Shown: positions 31,502 to 40,862, numbered from the stretch's first letter. The stretch: 64,000 bases of DNA from Streptomyces sp. NBC_00459 (GCF_036013955.1 NZ_CP107903.1:4774001-4838000), one strand, 5' to 3'. The notes: generated by a model not told the origin, from the sequence alone. Program-made: numbers and translations.

Positions 31502-32728
31502 GTGTTTGCCGAACAGAAAGCACGGAAGGCACCGAGGACACGGAACGCGCTGATACCCCTGGTCGCCGCCGCGGCCGTCGCCACGGGGCTCACGGTCGCG
31601 GGCCCCGCACCGTCCCGCGCCGAAGCCGCGGTACCCACCACCATCCCGCTGGAGTTCAGGAACAACTCCGGGCGCGGCGACCAGATCTACGTCTACAACA
31701 TCGGCACCCTGCTCTCGACCGGTCAGCAGGGCTGGGCCGACGCGAACGGCACCTTCCACGCCTGGCCCACCGGCGGCAACCCGCCGACCCCGGCACCCGA
31801 CGCGTCGATCGCCGGGCCGGGCAACGGACAGTCGATGACGCTCCGGATGCCGAAGTTCTCCGGCCGCGTCTACTTCTCCTACGGCCAGAAGCTCGTCTTC
31901 AGGCTGACCACCGGCGGTCTCGTGCAGCCTGCCGTGCAGAACCCCTCGGACCCCAACGCGAACATCCTCTTCAACTGGACCGAGTACACGCTGAACGACG
32001 CCGGCCTGTGGATCAACAGCACACAGGTGGACATGTTCTCGGCCCCGTACGCCGTCGGCGTCAAGAACGCCTCGGGCGCCGTGAAGAACACCGGCCATCT
32101 CAAGGCGGGCGGCTACAACGGGTTCTTCAACGCCCTGAAGGGCCAGCCCGGCGGCTGGGCCAACCTCGTCCGGACCCGGTCCGACGGCACGATCCTGCGC
32201 GCCCTCTCCCCCGGCCACGGCATCGAGTCCGGCGCCCTGCCGAGCACCGTCATGGACGACTACGTCAACCGCGTGTGGAGCAGGTACGCCGGTTCCACCC
32301 TGACCGTGACACCGTTCGCGGACCAGCCGGCCACCAAGTACTACGGCAGGGTCTCCGGCAACGTCATGAACTTCACCAACAGCTCCGGCGCGGTCGTCAC
32401 CACCTTCCAGAAGCCCGACGCCGACAGCGTCTTCGGCTGCCACAAGTTCCTGGACGCACCGAACGACCTGGTGCGCGGCCCCATCTCCCGCACCCTGTGC
32501 GCCGGCTACAACCGCTCCACCCTCCTGACCAACTCCAGCCAGCCCGACACGAGTTCGGCGGGCTTCTACCAGGACACGGTGACCAACCACTACGCCAGGA
32601 AGATCCACGCCCAGATGGCCGACGGCAAGGCGTACGCCTTCGCCTTCGACGACGTCGGCAACCACGAGTCGCTGGTCCACGACGGCTCCCCGCAGACGGC
32701 GTACATCACGCTCGACCCGTTCAACTGA
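31502..32728 (+). CDS. Secreted GH64 beta-1,3-glucanase
   Basis: A 408-residue exported protein. The GTG at 31502 has GAGGAGG upstream. The signal peptide (MFAEQKARKAPRTRNALIPL onward) ends near PSRAEA. The GH64/thaumatin-like barrel follows: IPLEFRNNSGRGDQIYVYNIG, SMTLRMPKFSGRVYFSYGQKLVFRLT, FNWTEYTLNDAGLWINSTQVDMF, GCHKFLDAP, LCAGYNRSTLLT, YARKIHAQMADGKAYAFAFDDV. This family releases laminaripentaose from beta-1,3-glucan, such as fungal walls. No extra carbohydrate-binding module is seen. It is controlled by dre and CebR-like sites, and convergent with the second nSTAND gene, with an 8-bp overlap of the ends. Confidence 0.9.
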   Translation: MFAEQKARKAPRTRNALIPLVAAAAVATGLTVAGPAPSRAEAAVPTTIPLEFRNNSGRGDQIYVYNIGTLLSTGQQGWADANGTFHAWPTGGNPPTPAPDASIAGPGNGQSMTLRMPKFSGRVYFSYGQKLVFRLTTGGLVQPAVQNPSDPNANILFNWTEYTLNDAGLWINSTQVDMFSAPYAVGVKNASGAVKNTGHLKAGGYNGFFNALKGQPGGWANLVRTRSDGTILRALSPGHGIESGALPSTVMDDYVNRVWSRYAGSTLTVTPFADQPATKYYGRVSGNVMNFTNSSGAVVTTFQKPDADSVFGCHKFLDAPNDLVRGPISRTLCAGYNRSTLLTNSSQPDTSSAGFYQDTVTNHYARKIHAQMADGKAYAFAFDDVGNHESLVHDGSPQTAYITLDPFN

Positions 32729-35700
32729 CGCACACCCGGCGGTACTCCACCTCCGGCACATACGTCCGCCACTGCTCCAGCGAGAGGTCCACCCCCTTGC
32801 CCGCCCGCGCGCACACCAGGGTGACCGCACGTTCCGGGTCGACGGCGTACCGCTGGAGCGGGACATGCCCGCTCCCCGCGAACAGCGTGCCGCTGTCGGC
32901 GCTGAAGGCAAGCGAGTCGATCTCCTCGCCCGGTGTGGTCAGCGGGCCGCCCAGGCGCTGTTGGGTGGCGATGTCCCAGAGCTGGAGGGTGCCGGCGCCG
33001 CCCCCGACGGCCAGGGTGGCGCCGTCGGGACTGACGGCCAGCGCGCTCACCGCCTCCGGTTCCGGTTCCGCACCCGGAGGAGCGGGGAAGACGTTGCGCA
33101 GGATGCCCGCACGGTCGCTCAACTCCCCGTCCCACAGGGCGACCCGGCCGGTCAGGTCGCCCGCGGCGATGCGTGAACCGTCGGCGGCGAAGGCGAGGGC
33201 GCTGATCTGTTCGCCCTGGACGAGGCCCTTCCTGGCGACCTTCGCGGCCGTGCTGTCCGTGGACAGGCTCGCGGTGCGGTTGTCACCGACGATGAGGCCG
33301 CCGTCGGGGCGCACCGCCAGGTGGGTGCTGGTGAGCCCGGTGAGGACGGTGGTTCTCCGGCCGGTTCCGGTGTCCCAGGCCTCGTCGGTCGGATCGCCGA
33401 GGCCGGGTGTCCGGGCCGCGTACAGGGTGGAGCCGTCGGGGCCCAGGGCCAGGGCGACCACCGGGGCGGCGGACCCGGAGGTCGCGAGGTCCAGGGTCGC
33501 CCGGGGCCGGTCCCGGGCCAGGTCCCAGACCGTGAAGCGTTGCGGGGCCGCCTCCCTTCCGGGCGCCGAGACACCGTACGAGAGCGCGTGACCGTCGGGG
33601 CTGAACGCGAGGAGGGCCACCGTGTGTTCCGGGACAACCGGCTCGGCGGGGTCGGCCGACACGGGCGGGGGCGGGGCGGGGAGGGTGCGCAGGAGGCGGC
33701 CGTCGGAGGTGGACCGGAGTTCGAACCGGTGGCGGCCGTCGACGAGCCGGGCGGTGGCGTACCTACGGGCGTCCGGGCTCACCCGTACCGCCGTCAGTGG
33801 GTCCGCGCGCCAGGCGGGCGTGACCGCCGGGCCCAGTTCCAGGCAGTGGACGGCGCCGCCTTCGAGGTAGCGCAGGGTGGTCCGGCTGGTGGGGTCCCAG
33901 GACATCCCGTACAGGTGCTGGTTGTTGAGGGAGTGCCGGAACACGGGGGCCGCCGGGTCGGACAGCCGCCACACCCTGATCTCGGCGCCGTCGGCGGTCG
34001 CGAGGAAGGCGCCGTCCGGGGTGAACGCGGCCCGCTGCGCGCCCGGTTCGGCGAGGTGGGCGACCTCGCGGGCGGAGGCGGTGTCCCACACCGTCACGCC
34101 GGACTCGGAGAGCGCGGCGAGCCGGTCGCCGTCGGCGCCGAACACCAGAGCCGTCCGTTCCGCCTCGTCGCACAGGCCGTGGGCCCGGTCCCAGGAGCCG
34201 GGCAGGGTGCGGTGGCGGGCGATGTCCCGGACCTGCGGGGAGCCGCCCGCCGGGCAGACCGCGACCAGACGGCCGTCGGCGCTCACGGCCGGGGTCACCA
34301 GGCCGCCCGCCACCCGTTCCTCGAACAGCACTCCGCCGTCGGTGAGGGACCGCAGCCGTACCCGGTCGTCGTCGATGCCGCTCACGACGTAGGCACCCGC
34401 CGCGATGTCGGTGACGGAGGTGAAGGGGAGAAGGCGCGGGTCGCCGGTCCAGCGGCCGGTGGCCGTGTCCCACAGACGGATGCCGGTGTCACCGGCGACC
34501 GCGAGGACCCGGGCGTCGGGACCGGCCGCGACCACCTTGCCGCCCGGGAGCCGGCCGGAGGCGATCGGGCGGGCGGCGACCACGTTCCAGGTCCGCCAGG
34601 TGCGGCCGTCGACGCTGAGGAGCGTGCGTCCGGAGTCCGCGAGGAATCGGGTCGGACCGTCGCCCGGCGCCGGGTCGGTGAAGACCGCGTGTTCCGGCTG
34701 GGCGAGGGAGCCGAGCAGCGCCCGGCGGGCCTCGGGCAGCGGGGAGATGCGCCAGGCGGCGACGCTCAGCAGCATCGAGGTGCGCGGGTCGGTCGTCCGC
34801 ATCGCGTCGGCGATGTCCGCGACCCGGCGCGCGGCGGTGTCGGTGCGCTGGCGCACGTTGTCGACGCTCAGGTGCCAGGCGGCCAGCCCACCGGTCAGGG
34901 CCACCGCCAGTACCGCGGACAGTGCGGCGACCAGGACGCGCGAGCGCCTGGTGGCGCGGGCGGCGGCCCGGGACTCCGCCACGCGGGCCGCCAGCGCGGT
35001 GTCGAGGAACTCCCGCTCGGGCGGGGTGAGCCCGCCCCGTTCCTCGTCCGGCTCACCGGCGAACAGTTCCTCGGCGCGGGCCAGTCTGCTGCCCCGGACC
35101 AGCGCACCGGGGTCGCGGTCGTGCTCCAGCCAGAGCCGGGTCTCCTCGGCCAGCCGCCGATGGTGGCTCAGCCACTCCCGGTCCGCCTCGATCCAGTCGC
35201 GCAGCCTCGGCCAGCAGGTGATCAGCGCCTCGTGCGCGAGCTGGACACCGACCTCGTCGACGGTCAGCAGCCGGGCGCGGGCCAGCCGTTCCACCACCAC
35301 GGGCACCTGGTGGTCGGTCGCCGACTCGGCCAGTTCGGCACGGGTCAGCGGGCGCCGGGTGTGCGCGCCGCCCTGCCCCGGCTCGACCATCCGCAGCAGC
35401 AACTGCCGGGCGGTGCGCGCCTGGGCGGGGGTCAACTGCCCGTACACCTCCTCCGCGCTCGCCGCGATCGCCCCGCGCACACCGCCCGCCGCCTCGTACG
35501 CGGCCAGCGTCAGCAGCCGCCCCCGGCGCCGCCGCCAGGTCTCCAGCAGCACGTGCGACAGCATCGGCAGCGCGCCCGGCCGGTCGAGGACCTCCTCGAC
35601 GATCCGCGCGGTCAGCTCCCGCTCCACGAGCAGCCCGACGGCAGCCGCAGGCCGGGTCACCGCCTCCCGCAGTTCGTCCGCCGTCATCGCCCCGACCAGC

Positions 35701-36500
35701 AGCCCGGACCCGCCGAGCGCGGCCGCCAGTTCCCGGTGCTCGGCGCAGCGGGCGTAGAAGTCGGCCCGTACGGACACGAGTACACGCAGTCGGCTGTCCG
35801 GGTCCCGGGCGGCCAGCAGGAGGTCGACGAACCGGGCCCGCTCGGCCCGGTCGTGGCACAGGGTGAAGATCTCCTCGAACTGGTCGACCACCACCCAGCT
35901 CTCCGGCTCGCCCTCCTTCGGGGCCAGCAGATGTCCGTATGTCCCGGCGGGCCGCTCGCCCGGCGTGAAGACCCGCAGCACGGCGGGGCCGGGCTGCTCC
36001 CGGACGGTGTCGCACTCCTCCCTGAGGCGGGGTATCAGCCCGGCCCTCAGCAGCGACGACTTCCCGCTCCCCGACGCTCCGAACACCACCGCGAACCGGT
36101 GTTCCCGCACCAGCCGCAGGAGTTCGCCGACCAGTCCGTCGCGCCCGAAGAACAGCTCCCGGTCGCCCTGCTCGAAGGGGGCCAGCCCCCGGTACGGCGC
36201 CGCGGCCTCACCGTCGTCGCCCCGGGCCGCGGACGCGACCTGGTCCTCGGCGTCCTTCCAGCGCGGCTCCCACTCGCCCGGGTCGCCCCCGCACGCCCGG
36301 ACGTACCCCTGGACCACCGCGAGCGACGGCAGCCGTTCCCCGCGCGCCGCCTCGGACAGGGTCGCCGCGGAGAACCCGGCAGTCTCGGCCATCAGCCGGT
36401 ACGAGGGTCCGCCCGCCGTCCGCCGCAACTCCCGCAGTTCATGGGCGAACCGCTGCACGGGACCGGCCTGTGGGTCCAAAGGTCTCTCGGGACGCCCCAT
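32721..36500 (-). CDS. XRE-nSTAND1-WD40 membrane-anchored regulator (paralogue 2)
   Basis: A 1259-residue paralogue of the protein at 27502, with the same order: HTH (VQRFAHELRELRRTAGGPSYRLMAETAGFSAATLSEAARG), nSTAND NTPase (GASGSGKSS, WVVVDQFEEIF), AHEALITCWPRLRDWI, membrane helix (VLVAALSAVLAVALTGGLAAW) and WD40-like propeller. The NTPase is nearly identical in long stretches (LLVERELTARIVEEVLD, SVRADFYARCAEHREL); the propeller has diverged more, as expected if it sets ligand specificity. ATG 36500 (MGRPERPLDP) is chosen by alignment with the paralogue; GTG 36509 adds three residues. It is divergent from the NLP gene. Confidence 0.9.
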   Translation of the reverse strand: MGRPERPLDPQAGPVQRFAHELRELRRTAGGPSYRLMAETAGFSAATLSEAARGERLPSLAVVQGYVRACGGDPGEWEPRWKDAEDQVASAARGDDGEAAAPYRGLAPFEQGDRELFFGRDGLVGELLRLVREHRFAVVFGASGSGKSSLLRAGLIPRLREECDTVREQPGPAVLRVFTPGERPAGTYGHLLAPKEGEPESWVVVDQFEEIFTLCHDRAERARFVDLLLAARDPDSRLRVLVSVRADFYARCAEHRELAAALGGSGLLVGAMTADELREAVTRPAAAVGLLVERELTARIVEEVLDRPGALPMLSHVLLETWRRRRGRLLTLAAYEAAGGVRGAIAASAEEVYGQLTPAQARTARQLLLRMVEPGQGGAHTRRPLTRAELAESATDHQVPVVVERLARARLLTVDEVGVQLAHEALITCWPRLRDWIEADREWLSHHRRLAEETRLWLEHDRDPGALVRGSRLARAEELFAGEPDEERGGLTPPEREFLDTALAARVAESRAAARATRRSRVLVAALSAVLAVALTGGLAAWHLSVDNVRQRTDTAARRVADIADAMRTTDPRTSMLLSVAAWRISPLPEARRALLGSLAQPEHAVFTDPAPGDGPTRFLADSGRTLLSVDGRTWRTWNVVAARPIASGRLPGGKVVAAGPDARVLAVAGDTGIRLWDTATGRWTGDPRLLPFTSVTDIAAGAYVVSGIDDDRVRLRSLTDGGVLFEERVAGGLVTPAVSADGRLVAVCPAGGSPQVRDIARHRTLPGSWDRAHGLCDEAERTALVFGADGDRLAALSESGVTVWDTASAREVAHLAEPGAQRAAFTPDGAFLATADGAEIRVWRLSDPAAPVFRHSLNNQHLYGMSWDPTSRTTLRYLEGGAVHCLELGPAVTPAWRADPLTAVRVSPDARRYATARLVDGRHRFELRSTSDGRLLRTLPAPPPPVSADPAEPVVPEHTVALLAFSPDGHALSYGVSAPGREAAPQRFTVWDLARDRPRATLDLATSGSAAPVVALALGPDGSTLYAARTPGLGDPTDEAWDTGTGRRTTVLTGLTSTHLAVRPDGGLIVGDNRTASLSTDSTAAKVARKGLVQGEQISALAFAADGSRIAAGDLTGRVALWDGELSDRAGILRNVFPAPPGAEPEPEAVSALAVSPDGATLAVGGGAGTLQLWDIATQQRLGGPLTTPGEEIDSLAFSADSGTLFAGSGHVPLQRYAVDPERAVTLVCARAGKGVDLSLEQWRTYVPEVEYRRVCVS

Positions 36501-36550
36501 GAGCTCCACCCTCCCCGGTTCCCGTACCGCACAGGAGCCACATCACAGGG

Positions 36551-36673
36551 AAAAACGGTCCGAGCGCCATACCTGTTCAGAAAGAAAACGGTCGGGGCGG
36601 TGAACACGAACTCCCGGCGACGGAATTGAACGGCCCGGCGAGAGGGGTGCCAGTCAACTTTCCGGGTGCCAGT
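36551..36673. promoter_or_regulatory. Divergent promoter region with two pairs of direct repeats
   Basis: The 249-bp gap between nSTAND paralogue 2 and the NLP gene holds AAAACGGTC twice (36552-36560 and 36585-36593) and GGGTGCCAGT twice (36645-36654 and 36664-36673, 19 bp apart). Either pair could be a binding site for the XRE domain of the adjacent regulator. Neither repeat was found in the gap at 31297-31501. Confidence 0.45.
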
Positions 36674-36749
36674 GTCGGTCCCGCCACGCCGGACTTCACG
36701 GCACGACCGAGCCGTATTCCCGGCACGACCAAGTGGAGAGCACCCGCAC

Positions 36750-37547
36750 ATGTTCAAGGCATCCACGCACGGCAACAGGACGTCCCGTATCGGCCGGGCC
36801 GCGCTCGTCGCGGTCAGCGCCGGCGCCCTGACCGTCGGAATCTCGACGAGCGCGTCCGCCGCGATCCTTACTCCCCTGGCGGAGAACGCGAGTACCTTCC
36901 AGAAGAAGTACCAGCCGCTCTGGGACTACGACACGGACAGCTGCTTCCCCGCGGCTGCCGTCGACGCGAGCGGCAAGCTCAACGGCGGTCTCAACAACAG
37001 CGGGTCGATCACCGGCGGCTGCCGGACCGACCACCTCGGCAAGGCGAACACGTACTCGCAGAGCTGGTGCAAGAACGGCTGGTGCGCGTACGTGTACGGG
37101 CTCTACTTCGAGAAGGACCAGACGCTGAACGGCGCCGACGCCTTCGGTCACCGCCACGACTGGGAGTCCGTCGTCGTCTTCCAGAAGCAGGGCGACGAGC
37201 GTCCCAGCTACCTCGCGGCCTCCCGGCACGGCGGTTACAGCACCCACCCGATCAACGAGGTGCCGATGGACGGCAACCGCGTCAAGATCGTCTACCACAA
37301 GGACGGCGCGAGCACCCACGCCTTCCGCTTCGCCAAGTGGGACGAGGTGGCGCACGCCTGGGGCGACGGCGGCTGGGACCGGCCGGCCCTGGTCACCATG
37401 GAGAACATGGCCGACGCACCGCGCAACGCGCTGTGGAACTCCAAGTGGGGCGACGCCAACTTCCCGCTGACCGGCAACCTCCAGAGCAACATCAACAAGG
37501 CCCGGAACGCCGACAGCCGCGCCGCGGCGGCCATCCCCGCGTTCTGA
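36750..37547 (+). CDS. Secreted NPP1/NLP-family protein (necrosis-inducing type)
   Basis: A 265-residue exported protein with a signal peptide ending SASA (GRAALVAVSAGALTVGISTSASA). The NLP hallmark heptapeptide GHRHDWE is intact (residues 133-139), following QTLNGADAF. Other NLP features are the N-terminal Cys (YDTDSCFPAAAVD), the second Cys pair (SWCKNGWCAYVYG) and the WGDANFPLT end. NLPs bind glycosylinositol phosphoryl ceramides of plant membranes, and many kill dicot cells; bacterial members are less studied. GGAGAG precedes ATG 36750. Divergent from the nSTAND gene and followed by a strong hairpin. Confidence 0.92.
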   Translation: MFKASTHGNRTSRIGRAALVAVSAGALTVGISTSASAAILTPLAENASTFQKKYQPLWDYDTDSCFPAAAVDASGKLNGGLNNSGSITGGCRTDHLGKANTYSQSWCKNGWCAYVYGLYFEKDQTLNGADAFGHRHDWESVVVFQKQGDERPSYLAASRHGGYSTHPINEVPMDGNRVKIVYHKDGASTHAFRFAKWDEVAHAWGDGGWDRPALVTMENMADAPRNALWNSKWGDANFPLTGNLQSNINKARNADSRAAAAIPAF

Positions 37548-37597
37548 CACCAGGGTCCGTGACACCCGGGTCCATGAGACCCGGGCCGTCCTGAGCA

Positions 37598-37642
37598 GCC
37601 GCCGGTGGGACCAGAGCTCCCCCGCGCCGTCCCACCGGCGGC
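37598..37642. terminator. Bidirectional hairpin terminator
   Basis: A perfect 14-bp GC-rich stem (37598-37611 with 37629-37642) with a 17-nt loop lies between the convergent NLP and MscS-like genes. It has no T-run. Confidence 0.7.
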
Positions 37643-37660
37643 ACCCCTCCTCCGTACCGA

Positions 37661-38464
37661 CTACATGTCGTTCGTACCTGGCGGCAGGTCGGTCCGTTCG
37701 CGGACCGGCTGGTTGCCGAGGGCGTCGGCGCGGCCCGCCTGGTAGGCGCTGACGCTTCCCTTGGCGGTGACGGTCTCCCGCTCGACCGCCGTCAGCATCC
37801 GCTCCCAGCGCTGCCGCATCGGCGCGATCATGCCGCCGCCGACCCCGACGACCAGGATGCCGACGACCACGGCGAGCGCCGCGTACAGCACCGGCCGGGT
37901 GACGTCACGGGCGATGCCCGCCTGGCCGAGGGCGGCGATGACGCCCAGCGCCAGGATGCAGCCCCAGACGACGGTGGCGACCGTACGCCCGTACGACACG
38001 GACGAGAGCGCACCGGCGACGATCCCGCGCACGGCGTTGGCGATGGCCATCGCGACGACGATGAGGACCACGGCCACGATGCCGCGCGGCAGCCAGGCCA
38101 CGATGCCGTTGATCATCGTGCTGACCGGGTTGGTGCCGAAGACACCGAGCGCCAGCTGGAGCGTGATCAGCATCAGCGCGTAGTAGACGATCCTGCAGAC
38201 GATCCCGGTCAGGTCGTACGCGGAGTCCCGCAACAACCGTGCGGTACCCGCCCGTTCGGCCAGTCGCTCCGAACCGACCTTGCGCAGGACCCGGTCCAGG
38301 ACACGGGCGATCAGCTTCGACACGAACCAGCCGATGGCCAGGATGACGAGGAACGCGACGAATTTCGGCACGAACGTGGCGATCTTCGTCCAGGCGTCGT
38401 CGAGACCCTGGGTGAAGTCGATGGCGAGACTGGTGCCGCTGCCGACACGGGTGGTGGTGGCCAT
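37661..38464 (-). CDS. Mechanosensitive-channel-like membrane protein with conserved TM helix repeats
   Basis: A 267-residue integral membrane protein with about five hydrophobic segments. The N-terminus FVPKFVAFLVILAIGWFVSKLIARVLDRVLRKVG matches the conserved-TM-helix family (PF05552) that relates to small-conductance mechanosensitive channels. Later segments (GIVAVVLIVVAMAIANAVRGIVAGALS, VATVVWGCILALGVIAALGQAGIA) repeat the theme. It lacks the MscS beta domain. The C-terminal tail is hydrophilic. Probably a channel or stress membrane protein; the function is inferred only. Confidence 0.8.
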   Translation of the reverse strand: MATTTRVGSGTSLAIDFTQGLDDAWTKIATFVPKFVAFLVILAIGWFVSKLIARVLDRVLRKVGSERLAERAGTARLLRDSAYDLTGIVCRIVYYALMLITLQLALGVFGTNPVSTMINGIVAWLPRGIVAVVLIVVAMAIANAVRGIVAGALSSVSYGRTVATVVWGCILALGVIAALGQAGIARDVTRPVLYAALAVVVGILVVGVGGGMIAPMRQRWERMLTAVERETVTAKGSVSAYQAGRADALGNQPVRERTDLPPGTNDM

Positions 38465-38576
38465 GGATGGTCTTCCTTCGGTAGGTGATCAGGTGCTACC
38501 GGCCCCCTCCCTCGTGGATATCAGCGACGGCCGCCGGCGGCCGTGGGTGCGCGGCCGAACGAGTGACCGGTCCCCC

Positions 38577-39881
38577 ATGTCGGAGACATACGCTGCCCCC
38601 GTGACCTCTCCGACCTCTCCCGCCGCCCGCACCGCGCTCGACCTCACCGCCGACCTCCCGGTCCCGGCCCTGGAGGACCTCTACCGCGACCTGCACCGCC
38701 ACCCGGAACTGTCCCTGGCGGAACACCGCACGGCGGCCCGGCTGGCCCAGGCCCTGCGGAAGTCCGGCTACGAGACGACGGAGGGCGTCGGCGGCACGGG
38801 CGTCGTGGGCGTCCTGCGCAACGGCGACGGGCCGACAGTCCTGCTCCGCGCCGACATGGACGCGCTCCCGGTGCCGGAGGAGACCGGCCTGCCGTACGCC
38901 TCCACGGTCCCCGGTGTGATGCACGCCTGCGGTCACGACCTGCACGTGACCTGGCTGGCGGGGGCGGCCCAGGCCCTGGCAGCGGGCCGGGACGCGTGGA
39001 ACGGCACGCTGGTGCTGGTCGGCCAGCCCGCCGAGGAGACGGGCGAGGGCGCGCGGGCGATGCTGGCGGACGGCCTGTACGAGCGTTTCCCGCGCCCGGA
39101 CGCGCTGCTGGGACAGCATGCGGCGCCCGGCCCCACGGGCCTCTACCCGCACGTCCCCGGCCTGATCATGTCGGCGTCGACGGACGTCGACATCGTCGTA
39201 CACGGCCGGGGCGGGCACGGCTCCCGCCCCGAGACGACGGTCGACCCGGTGGTGACGGCCGCGCACATCGTCACGCGCCTCCAGACGGTCGTCTCGCGCG
39301 AGATCGCGGCCCGCGACTCCGCCGTCCTGACGGTCGGCGTGTTCGAGGCGGGCACCCGGCACAACATCATCCCGGCGACTGCCCGGATCGGCCTGAACCT
39401 GCGCACCCAGTCGAACGACATACGCGACCGCATGCTGGCCTCCGTCAGGCGTATCGCCCAGGGCGAGTGCCTGGCGGCGGGCTGCCCGCGCGAGCCGGAG
39501 ATACGGATCGGCGCGGCCTTCCCGGTGACGGTCAACGACGCGACGCTCGACGAGCGGGTGGCCTCCGTGCACCGGGAGGTCTTCGGCGCGGGCACGGTCT
39601 TCGATCCCGGCCCGGCCATGGGCAGCGAGGACTTCGCCCACCTGGCGGTGGAGCAACTCCCGTACTCCTACTGGTTCGTCACGACCACACCGGGGGACGT
39701 GTGGAACGCGGCGGAGGGCGGCGACGACCTGATGACGAGGCTCGCGGCGGTACCGAGCAACCACAGCCCACTGTTCGCACCGGACCTGTCGACGATCGCA
39801 CCGGGGGTGCGGACGCTGGTGTCGGGGGCGTTGACCGTGCTGTCGCCGGGGGCGGCGCGGGGCGAACTGTCAGTCGGCTGA
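38577..39881 (+). CDS. M20-family amidohydrolase/peptidase
   Basis: A 434-residue zinc-dependent hydrolase of the M20D (hippurate hydrolase, IAA-amino-acid hydrolase, N-acyl amino acid deacylase) group. It shows LHRHPELSLAEHRTAARLA, VLLRADMDALPVPEETGLPYAS, the metal-binding HACGHDLH, the catalytic EE in GQPAEETGEGARAML, the lid-domain HGRGGHGSRPE and C-terminal GSEDFAHL. It is cytoplasmic, with no signal peptide. ATG 38577 is taken; GTG 38601 is an alternative. It is divergent from the MscS-like gene, 112 bp away. Confidence 0.92.
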   Translation: MSETYAAPVTSPTSPAARTALDLTADLPVPALEDLYRDLHRHPELSLAEHRTAARLAQALRKSGYETTEGVGGTGVVGVLRNGDGPTVLLRADMDALPVPEETGLPYASTVPGVMHACGHDLHVTWLAGAAQALAAGRDAWNGTLVLVGQPAEETGEGARAMLADGLYERFPRPDALLGQHAAPGPTGLYPHVPGLIMSASTDVDIVVHGRGGHGSRPETTVDPVVTAAHIVTRLQTVVSREIAARDSAVLTVGVFEAGTRHNIIPATARIGLNLRTQSNDIRDRMLASVRRIAQGECLAAGCPREPEIRIGAAFPVTVNDATLDERVASVHREVFGAGTVFDPGPAMGSEDFAHLAVEQLPYSYWFVTTTPGDVWNAAEGGDDLMTRLAAVPSNHSPLFAPDLSTIAPGVRTLVSGALTVLSPGAARGELSVG

Positions 39882-39926
39882 CCTGGATCCGCACCCGGGG
39901 GATCCGACACACTCGCTCCGGCGGAT

Positions 39927-40862
39927 TCAGCTCCTCCGCCGGAACGTTCCGGGTGCGGTTCCGTGTGTTCGTCGGAACGCGTTGGCGAAGGCGAACTCGG
40001 ACGTGTAGCCGACCTGGGCGGCGATGGATCTCAAGGGTGCGTCCGATGTCCGCAGCAGGCGCGCTGCCGTGGTCATCCGCCACCATGTCAGGTAGCCGAG
40101 GGGCGGTTGACCGACCAGCAGGGCGAAGCGTCTGGCGAACGCGGCCCGGGAAAGTCCGGCTTCCGCGGCGAGTGTCGCCACGGTCCACGGCGAGGCCGGG
40201 TCCCGGTGAACGGCGTGGAGGGCGGCGGTGACCGGGGGGTCGTTGAGTGCGGCAGCCCATCCGGTGGTGCTGCCCAGGGCGGACTGTCCGTCGAACCAGA
40301 TGCGCAGGATGTAGAGCAGGAGCGCGTCGAGCAGTGCGGGAACGGCCGCGTCCGTGCCCAGACGCGGGTTCTCCACCTCTGCGGCCAGCAGCTGCACGGC
40401 CGCGCTCAGTTCGGGATGGCGGCCCGCTCGCGCCGGCAGGTGGATCAGGTCCGGAAGGGTCAGCAACAACGGGTGGGTGCGGGACGGATCGAGTTGGCAG
40501 GCCCCGCAGAGCACCACGGTGACCGGGCCGTCGTCGCCGCTCCGGTCCACGGTGTCGGAGGCGAAGGTGCCGGACGGTTGGTCGTCGGCGGGGCCGCAGG
40601 GAGGGTCCGTCACCGGGGTGTCCGGGCTGTCGGCCAGGGTGTGGCCACGGCCGTGGGGAACGAACACCACGTCACCCGCGCCCAGTCGGACGGGCTCCGC
40701 CTCCGGACGAAGCAGCCAGCAGGAACCCTGGAGGATCACCTGGAAACCCGCCGACCCCGGGACGGAGGCGAACTCCTGTCTCCACGGGGCATGCCACCGC
40801 ACGTACGCCGACCGGGAGCGGCCGGTGCGCGTCACTGTGATCACGTCGCTGAGCACATCCAT
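39927..40862 (-). CDS. AraC-family transcriptional regulator with cupin sensor domain
   Basis: A 311-residue regulator. An N-terminal AraC-cupin domain (WHAPWRQEFASVPGSAGFQVILQGSCWLLR, LGAGDVVFVPHGRGHTLAD) leads to a C-terminal double helix-turn-helix (WTVATLAAEAGLSRAAFARRFALLVGQPPLGYLTWWRMTTAARLL and SIAAQVGYTSEFAFANAFRRTHGTAPGTFRR). This type is usually divergent from an oxidoreductase it controls, as here: the quinone-oxidoreductase-like gene starts 90 bp away. ATG 40862 gives MDVLSDVITVTRTGRS. Confidence 0.92.
   Translation of the reverse strand: MDVLSDVITVTRTGRSRSAYVRWHAPWRQEFASVPGSAGFQVILQGSCWLLRPEAEPVRLGAGDVVFVPHGRGHTLADSPDTPVTDPPCGPADDQPSGTFASDTVDRSGDDGPVTVVLCGACQLDPSRTHPLLLTLPDLIHLPARAGRHPELSAAVQLLAAEVENPRLGTDAAVPALLDALLLYILRIWFDGQSALGSTTGWAAALNDPPVTAALHAVHRDPASPWTVATLAAEAGLSRAAFARRFALLVGQPPLGYLTWWRMTTAARLLRTSDAPLRSIAAQVGYTSEFAFANAFRRTHGTAPGTFRRRS

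Noticed and set aside
33321..36629. 1102-codon plus-strand frame antisense to nSTAND paralogue 2 (a similar 790-codon frame lies at 29017-31389).
   Set aside because: High-GC antisense shadows: the minus strand encodes a coherent HTH-NTPase-WD40 protein, and the plus-strand translations are Arg/Gly/Pro-rich with no domain.
27502..37547. Considered as an anti-phage STAND (Avs-like) defence island.
   Set aside because: The proteins have N-terminal HTH domains, a membrane helix and WD40-like propellers rather than nuclease effectors, and neighbours are secreted enzymes; a regulatory role fits better.
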